From Actinoplanes sp. TBRC 11911 (GTDB taxonomy: Bacteria; Actinomycetota; Actinomycetes; Mycobacteriales; Micromonosporaceae): a DNA stretch of 64,000 bases. The DNA lies in the NCBI RefSeq assembly GCF_012933445.1, contig NZ_JABBNC010000014.1, forward strand, positions 62,001 to 126,000, written 5' to 3'. Under the pieces are notes generated by a model. The model did no database searches, was not told where the DNA came from, and saw only the letters and a list, made by a program, of their open reading frames with translations. Positions 55,501 to 61,184 of this stretch are shown piece after piece. Position 1 is the first letter of the stretch, and each line of letters begins with the position of its first letter. The translations under genes were made by a program, and so were the position numbers.

Positions 55501-55553
55501 AGCGAGTACTGGTCGTACTCCTCTTCCCAATATTCGTCGTCCTCGAAGCTCAT
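49572..55553 (-). CDS. Giant (1993-residue) disordered protein with decapeptide repeats and C-terminal TPR domain
   Basis: One uninterrupted frame from ATG 55553. Residues 1-130 are acidic (SFEDDEYWEEEYDQYSL; PDFVPIDTSRPNL). Residues ~140-330 are strongly Arg/Glu-rich (RRGRRGEAAPERRREQEPH). Residues ~350-800 are Pro/Gln/Gly-rich (VPQGGYMPQAG, QAGWQGSQG). Residues ~960-1193 include 23 decapeptide repeats of RQPASPPADP type. Residues ~1200-1700 are Pro/Ser/Ala/Thr-rich. The last ~160 residues are a TPR-like helical domain (LSVRAEVYRLLNELGMAAAASRLALAHAE, RGDHKEADRLFAKAL, HMEALDHFARAVRLG). No signal peptide. Only the TPR end looks broadly conserved. Possibly a scaffold or phase-separating protein; function unknown. 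Confidence 0.85.
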   Translation of the reverse strand: MSFEDDEYWEEEYDQYSLMPNTAVVQERHFTKRSEPDPVIPTRRRPSDPDQSVDELAERRQRRAGGGRGSFDAARPSWLDDPDFVPIDTSRPNLAGSEFDDVDFNRPELGADFDSPEFGVGPAARRDDRFGDFADDIDEPYDHREGAGGAKVVGANGPSPEEHQKRGRWGRRGRRGEAAPERRREQEPHRDERRDRRRPVDADFDVEVDRRRPVEGERRRSAASVPVEGEVRRPPAPAEKERRRPPLDGERRRPGSSPDEARPGADESWDRRRGRDEDMVAYDSRRARDEEEAADYDRGFRPVSRRGARTEEYGPDDLVGGDDERPASSAPRVISKATPPAQPRVVRKEAPPALPKVIKKAEPVAPPKVVGTSAPTPPARVVPAAGAPTLPMPTSPARGGAPAGGQGVRPAAASGQEYAGGYAGAEPQVHGGAASPAGYPAQGPTHDLSQHGGREGYRGQGSVPQGGPVAPAAAAQAGQMPNGGQSSQSGYPPAEYGQVPVMPPHGFAASAQGYAATPPNEWTPEGGQVPNGGGGLPGGQAPVYGYGPQGVPSPQGVQGQPPALAAQGGYPAQGGQMPQGGQPPAQGYGSSGGQPQPNQYGQQVPQGPHAAQNAQVAQAGHGAQGAYGPVQQGTQTPQGPQRGVPVGYQPAGPYAVQDGQIPPGPAAGYGTGGSSQTGEAPYAAQVGYGPAQGGQAPHGGHAQQGGWVPQEGYVQQGGQVPQGGYMPQAGPVPPAAPGVQGGQSAQAGWQGSQGLGNAPRVAGEPQRSEAAPVEQGGDPADTGSRLGMPYPQDVPRSRRSPRTAHVLVSDSDGPWSMVPDEAPPAALPSAGLGRPVSPGAPRPGAPAAPAVPHAGAPNQGPASQPAAAASAHGVGDVPQFPATYGTVSGTAPQRPGSAQPTPQPQPAQRTAAQPSAAAPANPGHEASVPANANQQATPTARPQGAAAATPWPASPGADALATTGQPASAPSDTWRPASPPAAPGQPASPSADPRLTASPSIDLGQPGSPPHEQWQTASPLAEQRQPATLPTDPRQPASPPADLRQPAPPPAEQRYPAPQPADPRQAASPSGEQRQATSPPTATRQLASPSAGTRQPAPSAPETWRPVAPGPDTRQAASPSAEQRPAASPSGDQRQATSLPGGPRQPAPPSAGTRQPAPPTPETWQPVAPGRDTRQPASPPADMRQAASPLASGGQSDLPASATQQTAGAWEVDGQPTSRPAASQPPGVGRVASGPGQAAEGDDVRDAVSPDATRSGFSGDVSGRPTVAYAPSQIGPPMPVDEPGGAPPRPTTLATAPISSPAASGSNPSGRSGATAPQAPSSVPPQAYRQGAPTPQTPGRPSAPAPQTPGQSSPAPTLAGPDQRSAGAVETQAGMPRETPPASAPRPPAPSASGGQGPPTTPHSVAPERTSGEGSAAPQYRDAAETSGRRSAPPPAETAAPNSPSVPGRRPEAQSAGGSRGAQAGDVPRAGAAQASATTQALDPRVALSRAQGPRDAGSVPAGDGRTGEGHAGQAGEQQDAQPNAAERDGRVASVPMPRVPLDAGAREKGGAGAEGAGVREMAGPRHEAVGGPSAPGGADGDGERRLGAHAAPYMDADGTLHNLRPIGRLELSGADPEPLRVGDSEFGGMWFSAEPESGKPASGAGGGEGAADEASAARESHGGGAGAAQDQHGQAAVNQRAAERGPTGGTARAPHHPEPNGNAAAAPAQSQPAAAQEHLVVDMDITGLLNGVAITGDPSITVRSSDGSPPVTRSGLDPAAVRAEVAERVAAVVSGGGTTEESDQTGTERPALSAADLEAIRWRLDGGTLREVVDDRDALRELGERLDGPLADEEDNIAKAGLLSVRAEVYRLLNELGMAAAASRLALAHAESAGDTQSMVIAQAELAHVLRLRGDHKEADRLFAKALGAAVPDALRSVVHENAGRSCFDQGRHMEALDHFARAVRLGKQDDTDLAERVGVCLEAVYIHVLRDGWGPYPRETADILGPAKAKA
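51975..52664 (-). repeat. 23 tandem decapeptide (30-bp) repeats inside the giant gene
   Basis: 690 bp, exactly 23 units of 30 bp with no length change. Consensus (R/G)-Q-P-A-S-P-x-A-D-x. Some units recur in the same order (for example RQPAPPSAGT, RQPAPPTPET, WQPVAPGRDT, echoing RQLASPSAGT, RQPAPSAPET, WRPVAPGPDT), showing higher-order duplication by unequal exchange. Confidence 0.92.
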
Positions 55554-56303
55554 ACGGCGGCCCCGGGACAACCGAAAACGAACGCGAAGCGGCCGGGGGA
55601 GTGCTTCTCACCCCGTCGCCGCATCGTTCCCCCGTTCCTGACCCCATGTCCCGTACGCGTCCGGATCGTCCCTCCGCGCGATGGATGTGGAAGGTTAACC
55701 ATGGATTTGCGAAGCGCGCTACCAGCCCCCCGGTGCGCTTCGTACGGCGCCGCGATCATGTCATGACCCTCGGTGGATCACGTCCGGCTTCGCCGCCGCC
55801 CGGCTCCCTTCGGCGGAGAGTACGTGTTCGGGCGGGGAACAGTTCAAATGCCGGGAGCTCCTATGGAGATCGTCGATGCGATCCGGGGTGGACGGCGTTC
55901 GCGGCGCCCGGGTTACTTAAGCAATTCTTAAACCCGAATTGAGGATCCCCACGGATAACGGCCGACCCTGTTCGAGCGACCCGGCAGCCGCCGTGACGCC
56001 ACGTGACACATCAGACGTGGCGCATCACACCCCCGCCGCGGGCGGATCAAGGTAGGCATGGATGTCACGGTTGAGGGGCTCACCCATGAGCCTCGGATCC
56101 CGATTCCCCCGGCCGGCGGCTACCGCAATCCCGTCAATGCGGGCCCGCCACCGTGTCCTCACCTGGGACGCTCGCACCGAGATGCCCCCCATCGGGTGCG
56201 AGGTCACATCGGCGCGGATCGGCCGGGAAGGAACGGCGGCGGGGTGCACACCGCCGCCGTTCCGCCAAACCTTTTTGTCGTACGAGAGCGGTAGCGTTTG
56301 TCC
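55554..56303. other. Long divergent intergenic region
   Basis: 750 bases with no convincing gene. It holds promoters for the giant gene (minus) and pirin (plus), an AT-rich patch (TTACTTAAGCAATTCTTAAAC near 55912, truncated here), and three hairpins: an 8-bp stem CGAAGCGC/GCGCTTCG at 55710-55742, an 8-bp stem CGCCACGT/ACGTGGCG at 55997-56022, and the terminator-like structure at 56230-56276. Confidence 0.5.
56230..56276 (+). terminator. Intrinsic-terminator-like hairpin upstream of pirin
   Basis: Perfect 13-bp stem GGAACGGCGGCGG (56230-56242) and CCGCCGCCGTTCC (56251-56263), 8-base loop, then TTTTT at 56272-56276. A run of Ts after a stem is rare in this GC-rich DNA. It lies 28 bases before the pirin start, so it either ends an unannotated upstream transcript or acts as an attenuator of pirin. 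Confidence 0.6.
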
Positions 56304-57275
56304 GTGAGCAGCTTCGAAGCCGACCCCGAGGTGCTGGGGCGAGACACGAGCAGTGCCGGTGACCAGGCCGGCCTCGAGTTGCTGGAGGGTGCGCCGGTCG
56401 CGCTCGGCGGCCCGCGCGGCTTCGCCGTGACCCGCACCCTGCCGAACAAGCATCGACGCATGGTGGGCGCCTGGTGCTTCCTCGACGCGTACGGGCCGCA
56501 AGATCTCACCGGCACGCCCGGCATGCGTGTCGCACCGCATCCGCACACCGGCCTGCAGACGGTGACCTGGCTGGTCGCCGGTGAGGTGCTGCACCGCGAC
56601 AGCCTCGGCACGCTCCAGGAGATCCGTCCCGGCAGCCTCAACATCATGACGGCCGGCCGCGGCATCTCGCACTCGGAGGAGACACCCGCCACCCACACGC
56701 CGGTCCTGCAGGGTGTGCAGCTGTGGGTCGCGCTGCCGCACACCGACCGCGACATGGCGCCCGCCTTCGACCACCACAGCGATCTTCCGGTGCTCACCGA
56801 CGGCGGCCTCAGCGCCACCGTGCTGATGGGCACGCTGGCCGGCGTCACGTCACCGGCGCGCTGCTACACCCCCCTGGTGGGTGCCGAGATCACCCTCACT
56901 GCCGGGGCCGAGGCCACACTGCCGCTCAACCCCGCCTTTGAGTACGCGGTTCTCACCCTCGACGGCGCCCCCACGGTTCGCGGCGTGACGGTCAAGCCAG
57001 GCCCACTGCTTTATCTGGGTTCAGGCCGCGATTCCGTACGCCTCGAGACCGCCTCCGGCGCGCGCCTGCTGCTCCTGGGCGGCGAGCCGTTCACCGAGCG
57101 CCTCGTGATGTGGTGGAATTTCGTGGCCCGCGACCACGACGAGATCGTCCAGGCCCGCGCGGACTGGTCCGCCGCCACGCCCCGCTTCGGCACCGTCCGG
57201 GGCTACGCCGGCGACCCCCTGCCCGCCCCGCCGATGCCCATCGCCCGCCTCCTGCCCCGCGGCCGCGTCCGCTGA
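56304..57275 (+). CDS. Pirin family protein
   Basis: A ~323-residue bicupin. The N-terminal cupin has the iron-site pattern (MRVAPHPHTGLQTVTWLVAGEVLHRDSLG, then PGSLNIMTAGRGISHSEE), with the histidines and glutamate expected to bind Fe. The C-terminal part is LLYLGSGRDSV and LLLLGGEPFTERLVMWWNFVARDHDEI, the family end. Pirins act as quercetin dioxygenases or as redox-sensing coregulators. GTG 56304 may be leaderless: a TAGCGT element lies seven bases upstream and no ribosome-binding site is present. TTG 56298 is an alternative start. Confidence 0.9.
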   Translation: MSSFEADPEVLGRDTSSAGDQAGLELLEGAPVALGGPRGFAVTRTLPNKHRRMVGAWCFLDAYGPQDLTGTPGMRVAPHPHTGLQTVTWLVAGEVLHRDSLGTLQEIRPGSLNIMTAGRGISHSEETPATHTPVLQGVQLWVALPHTDRDMAPAFDHHSDLPVLTDGGLSATVLMGTLAGVTSPARCYTPLVGAEITLTAGAEATLPLNPAFEYAVLTLDGAPTVRGVTVKPGPLLYLGSGRDSVRLETASGARLLLLGGEPFTERLVMWWNFVARDHDEIVQARADWSAATPRFGTVRGYAGDPLPAPPMPIARLLPRGRVR

Positions 57276-57390
57276 CCGGGGCACTTTCCGCAGGAAGGAG
57301 CACATCCGGGCACCCAGCTTGACGACCGCCGTGGACGGGCGGATCGTCACCCGGAGACGGCCGTCAGTCCCGGCCACCTGGGAGCCCGTC

Positions 57391-57828
57391 GTGAACGCCG
57401 TGGATGTGGCAAAACTAGTACTGATCGTCGCCACGCCGACCCTGCTCGGCGCGCTGGTCGTCTACGGTCCGAAGTGGTGCGCCAGGCTGGCCGACCGCTG
57501 GCGCGACTCCCGCCGCCAGCCCTTGAGACCGCTGGGGCCACCCATCGAGCAGCTGGCCGCCGACCTGCGCCGCCTTTTACGCCTGCACGGCGAGCTGACC
57601 GCCTCCGCCCACCTGGCCATGCGCGCCCACCGCCTGTGGGCCGTCGAGGCCGCGATCGCCGCCCGCGCCGTCGAGGCCGCGAAGGCCCTGGACGTCCCCC
57701 ACCGCGACCCCGACGTGCCAGGCGCCCTGTCCCGAGACGAGCTGATCACCATCCTGCGCGACCTGTCCCGCGCGGGCCTGGTCCTCCCGGCAAAGGTCGG
57801 CCCGTTCACCACAGACGGCCGCTTCTAG
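57391..57828 (+). CDS. Single-pass membrane protein, hypothetical
   Basis: A 145-residue protein from GTG 57391 (with GGGAG six bases before). A transmembrane helix near the N-terminus (VAKLVLIVATPTLLGALVVYGP) is followed by a basic stretch (ADRWRDSRRQPLRP) and a helical domain (LAADLRRLLRLHGELTASAHLAMRAHRLWAVEAAIAARAVEAAKAL). The end ISRAGLVLPAKVGPFTTDGRF-like segment looks conserved (I recall similar Micromonosporaceae proteins, from memory). It would be cytoplasmic, anchored at the membrane. Function unknown. Its last codons are the seed of a tandem array. Confidence 0.65.
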   Translation: MNAVDVAKLVLIVATPTLLGALVVYGPKWCARLADRWRDSRRQPLRPLGPPIEQLAADLRRLLRLHGELTASAHLAMRAHRLWAVEAAIAARAVEAAKALDVPHRDPDVPGALSRDELITILRDLSRAGLVLPAKVGPFTTDGRF

Positions 57829-57955
57829 CCGCCGCGGGACGGCCGCTTCTAGCCGCCACGGACGGCCGCCTCTAGCTGCCGCGGACGCCCGCTTCCTGCC
57901 GCCGCCACGGACGCCCGCTTCTAGCCGCCGCCACGGACGGCCGCTTCTGGCTCCC
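57813..57955. repeat. Six 23-26 bp tandem repeats spanning the stop codon
   Basis: Units of type GACGGCCGCTTCTAGCCGCC start with the gene's own last codons (D-G-R-F-stop) and repeat beyond the stop codon, with the TAG in most copies. This shows amplification of the 3' end of the gene just upstream. Confidence 0.8.
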
Positions 57956-58006
57956 ACGGCCTGCCGCCCAGCCACCCATCGGTGGTCATGTCGGCCGCCG
58001 TTCGAT

Positions 58007-58060
58007 GTGACGTCCTGTGCTCGGCGTGACGCCCTGTGCTGGGATGACGCTCTGCGCGGG
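58007..58060. repeat. Three ~19-bp tandem repeats
   Basis: GTGACGTCCTGTGCTCGGC at 58007 is repeated with changes at 58026 and 58045. No other feature is seen in this stretch. Confidence 0.6.
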
Positions 58061-58200
58061 GGGTGCCCCTACGCTGCCCTGCCGGCAAACGCCGCTGGTC
58101 ACACCAGTTACGGTCGGTCGCCGTGCCCGGGTTCGCGCGCCGCGCGCCGACGCCGGGCGACGTGGCTTGACGATGGCCGCCTGCGGCCGGGGTGGGTGCG

Positions 58201-58490
58201 CTGGGCGGCCATGCGGGCGGCGTGCGTGGTGGCGCGGTGTGGGGCGGGTCGCGGTGCGGGGGTGGGTGCGCTGGGCGGCCATGCGGGCGGCGTGCGTGGT
58301 GGCGCGGTGTGGGGCGGGTCGCGGTGCGGGGGTGGGTGTGCTGGGCGGCCATGCGGGCGGCGTGCGTGGTGGCGCGGTGTGGGGCGGGTCGCGGTGCGGG
58401 GGTGGGTGCGCTGGGTGGCCATGCGGGCGGCGTGCGTGGTGGCGCGGTTTGCGGCCGGTCGCCGAGCGAGGGTGGATGCGCTGCATGGCC
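58201..58490. repeat. 70-bp tandem repeats, four copies plus a partial
   Basis: Units begin at 58201, 58271, 58341 and 58411 with CTGGGCGGCCATGCGGGCGG; the first three are nearly identical, the fourth is diverged in its second half, and a remnant follows. 70 is not a multiple of three, so frames rotate through the array, and all six frames stay open because of the GC bias; it is not coding. Confidence 0.9.
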
Positions 58491-58591
58491 AGGCTGGCAA
58501 CTTGGGCGCGTCGTCTGCCGCCGGTCGCGGTTGTCGGGCCAACGGGCAAGATCGATGCCTCCTTTGTCACCTTCCACCACATTTGTCAGCC

Positions 58592-58775
58592 GCCGTTTAA
58601 GTGCTAGCCGCGCGATTCTCGAGACCTTGGAGAGTTATGGCTCGTATGTGGGCGTAACTCTCCAAGGTCTCGTAATCAGGCGCCTGGCCGCCTTCGCAAA
58701 GGCCGTATCATCGGACAAAAGCGCTGTCCTCTTCGGACGAACGTCCACGATCCAGTCATCGGAGTCCGAATAGTG
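58592..58775. repeat. Dispersed ~185-bp hairpin element, copy 2 (inverted relative to copy 1)
   Basis: Reverse-complement copy of 44224-44410. The 51-bp core (58621-58671; stem 58621-58637 and 58655-58671) is identical to copy 1. On the plus strand it reads ETLESYGSYVGVTLQGL, then VLFGRTSTIQSSESE and a stop, in the same frame as copy 1 does on its strand. In both copies a GTGAGACC string follows the frame. Confidence 0.85.
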
Positions 58776-59057
58776 AGACCGCCGGCATGGCGAGCGCATA
58801 TATGTCGGGCCTGCGCCGCCACCAATCCGCACCAAAATCGTCGAATACGTGTAAACCGGACGCCAAGTGGCCCGGAGGGGGACGTCCACGCTCGGCGGCG
58901 GGCACATCAACGCGGGCATGGCGCCACACCCGGACTGTGACCCACCCGTCCGGTCACGGCCCGCTCGGTCTTGACGCGTTTCAAAGCCAACGCGGCCGCT
59001 CGCTGGCGGCGCGGCGCAAGGAGAGCGGCACCTCGGTGGGTGAAAGGGCCGGAAGAG
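58776..59057. other. Intergenic stretch, no gene recognised
   Basis: No protein-like frame or RNA gene. Contains CGGACGCCAA, also present near copy 1 of the hairpin element (about 44150, other strand), so similarity between the two sites may extend beyond the main element. Confidence 0.4.
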
Positions 59058-59400
59058 GGGCTTGAGTCCGGCTCCTCCGTGATCGGCCCCGGTGGGCGGC
59101 GCGCGGGTCAACGGCAGTGGGCTTGAGCCCAGCACCGTCGTGGTCGGCGCCGCGGTGGCCGGCATGCGGGTCAACGGCAGTGGGCTTGAGCCCAGCACCG
59201 TCGTGGTCGGCGCCGCGGTGGCCGGCATGCGGGTCAACGGCAGTGGGCTTGAGCCCAGCACCGTCGTGATCGGCGTCGCGGTGGCCGGCATGCAGGTCAA
59301 CGGCAGTGGCCTTGAGCGCAGCGCTTTCGTGATCGGCAGCGGTCGGCCGGCGCGCCGGTCAGCGGAAGCGGCTTGACCCCAGCACCCTCGTGACCGCCAC
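59058..59400. repeat. 63-bp tandem repeats derived from the 3' end of the PPOX gene
   Basis: Clear units begin at 59104, 59167 and 59230 (CGGGTCAACGGCAGTGGGCTTGAGC...), with degenerate ones at ~59060, ~59293 and the last inside the PPOX gene. On the minus strand each unit matches the gene's final codons (VTRVLGSS) and the bases just after its stop. A one-base difference inside the gene's own copy creates the TGA stop. Confidence 0.85.
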
Positions 59401-59760
59401 CTCGATGACCACCCGCGCGGGGTTCGGGCGCGGCGTCCGATACCGCTGCGCATACCGCCGCTCCGCCTCGGCCACCGAAGCCGGGTCGTCGCGGATCACC
59501 GCCCGGCCCTCGAACGTCGCCCACCGCGCACCGTCCACCTGGCACAACGCCACCCGGTCCTGTCCCTTCAGGACATGCCGCACGTGGGCCGACGACCGTG
59601 ACGAGATCACCCGCAGCAGCCCGGCGGCCGGGTCCAATGTCGAGCCCACCGCCACCACGTGCGGCGAGCCGTCCTCGCGCAGCGTCGTCAGCGTGCACAG
59701 GTGCCGCTCGGTCCAGAACTCGCGCAGCCCGGGGTCGGCCGGGTCGAGCACGCCGCTCAC
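59359..59760 (-). CDS. PPOX-class F420-dependent oxidoreductase (pyridoxamine oxidase fold)
   Basis: A 133-residue split-barrel flavin/F420-binding protein. Family segments are RHLCTLTTLREDGSPHVVAVG, LLRVISSRSSAHVRHV, VALCQVDGARWATFEGRAVI and RRYAQRYRTPRPNPARVVIEVAV. GTG 59760 overlaps the stop of the DUF2252 gene (GTGA), so the two are coupled. Members reduce or oxidise diverse substrates with F420 or FMN. The C-terminus (VLGSSRFR) is set by a stop inside a tandem repeat and could once have been longer. Confidence 0.85.
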   Translation of the reverse strand: MSGVLDPADPGLREFWTERHLCTLTTLREDGSPHVVAVGSTLDPAAGLLRVISSRSSAHVRHVLKGQDRVALCQVDGARWATFEGRAVIRDDPASVAEAERRYAQRYRTPRPNPARVVIEVAVTRVLGSSRFR

Positions 59761-61160
59761 GCGACCTCCGCCGGCAGCACCCCGGTGCGGACCGCGCGGG
59801 TCAGCAAGGCGTGGTCGGATTCGACCTGGTCGGCGTACGTCCGTGCGAACCGGCACAGCGCGTCCGCCAGTTTGCCGCTGCTGCCGATGTACCCGGCGAT
59901 CATGGAGGCTCCGCTCGTTCGTGCATGCGATTTCGCCAGAAGGTAGCCGCAGATGCCGGCGTAGTCGGCCAGGGCCCCCGCGTCTATGCCCTCGACCACG
60001 ATCGCGCCCTTCATGTCGCGGAACTGCCGCACGTAGTACTGGATGCTGCCGACCGTCGTCCAGCCGAGTAGCGGGTCCGACACCGTCTGCAGGGCCTGCT
60101 GGTACTCCACGACCCGCTGACCCTGATGCCGGTGCCACGCCGCCTCGCCGTGCTGGTGCACCGCGATCACCGACCGGCGGGCCTGCTTGAGCTGCAGGAA
60201 CACCACGTCGTCGGGGGTGCTTCCCTCACACAGCGCCACGTACGCCCGTAGCCCCACCGACCCGACCCCGACCACCTTGTGCGCGATGTCGACGATCCGG
60301 TACCCGGCCAGGATGCGCGCCCAGTGCGGCGGCAGCGTGTTCAGGTACCCGTCCAGCGCCTCGGCCAGCTGTTCCTGTTCGGCGGGCGACGGCCGGGTGA
60401 TCAGCGGCGGCTCCTCGACCAGGCGGGAGCTGCCGCCGGTGAACCGGGGGAGCGCCCGGTCACTGGTCCGCCGCCGGGCCCGCCGCGCCGCCCGTTCGAT
60501 CTCCGACCGGAAGCTCTCCTTGGACGCCGCCGAGCGCAGCCCGTCCACATCCAGCCGGTCGAACGAGCGCGCCAGCAACGGCCGCTCGGCGAGCTGCGCC
60601 AGCTGCTCCTGATACTCCTCGACGCAGTGCCGCACGGCCTCCTCGCAGGCGCTCTCCCGGAACCCGTTCTGCCGCCCCGCCACGTACACGCTGACGGTGA
60701 GCCGCCGCAGATCCCACTCCCACGCGCCGGGGTGCGCCTCGTCGAAGTCGTTGAGGTCGAACACCAGCTGCCGTTCCGGCGAGGCGTAGAAGCCGAAGTT
60801 TCCCAGGTGCGCGTCACCGCAGATGACCGGCGTGATCCCGGTCGACGGCAGGCCGGCGAAGTCGTCCGCCATCACGTTCGCCGAGCCGCGCAGGAACGCG
60901 TACGGCGAGGAGATCATCCGCCCGATCCGGACCGGGATGAGCCAGTCCTGGCGGCCCTGGTTGGCGTGCGTGATCTGGGTGACCGGGTCGGCCCGCCCGG
61001 CCGGCGCCGACCAGTACCCCATCTCCGAGCGGTGCGCCCGCTCGCGCAACGACCGGCCCAGCTCGTAGCGCTCGGCACGTGGCCGGGCGGCCCGGCGCAG
61101 TGAGGCGAATCCGCCCTCGTGCCCGGTATCGACGACGATCCGCCCGTTCGCTGGTTCCAT
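59757..61160 (-). CDS. DUF2252 family protein
   Basis: A 467-residue protein with the DUF2252 pattern, distantly like aminoglycoside-phosphotransferase folds: RMISSPYAFLRGSANVMADDFAGLP, then TPVICGDAHLGNFGFYASPERQLVFDLNDFDEAHPGAWEWDLRRL (catalytic-loop-like GDxHxxN and downstream D-x-D-F) and VVGVGSVGLRAYVALCEG, LQLKQARRSV. Enzymatic role unknown; similar kinase-fold proteins occur widely in actinomycetes. ATG 61160. Confidence 0.9.
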   Translation of the reverse strand: MEPANGRIVVDTGHEGGFASLRRAARPRAERYELGRSLRERAHRSEMGYWSAPAGRADPVTQITHANQGRQDWLIPVRIGRMISSPYAFLRGSANVMADDFAGLPSTGITPVICGDAHLGNFGFYASPERQLVFDLNDFDEAHPGAWEWDLRRLTVSVYVAGRQNGFRESACEEAVRHCVEEYQEQLAQLAERPLLARSFDRLDVDGLRSAASKESFRSEIERAARRARRRTSDRALPRFTGGSSRLVEEPPLITRPSPAEQEQLAEALDGYLNTLPPHWARILAGYRIVDIAHKVVGVGSVGLRAYVALCEGSTPDDVVFLQLKQARRSVIAVHQHGEAAWHRHQGQRVVEYQQALQTVSDPLLGWTTVGSIQYYVRQFRDMKGAIVVEGIDAGALADYAGICGYLLAKSHARTSGASMIAGYIGSSGKLADALCRFARTYADQVESDHALLTRAVRTGVLPAEVA

Positions 61161-61184
61161 TGCGCCCAGCCTAAGCCTGGGACG

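Noticed and set aside
58017-58607. Long overlapping open frames across the 70-bp repeats
   Set aside because: All frames are open because of GC bias and repeat content; 70 bp is not a codon multiple and no protein family or ribosome-binding site is seen.
59092-59376. Plus-strand 94-codon frame with 21-residue repeats (VNGSGLEPSTVVVG type)
   Set aside because: It is antisense to repeats derived from the PPOX gene's 3' end; the open frame follows from the 63-bp period.
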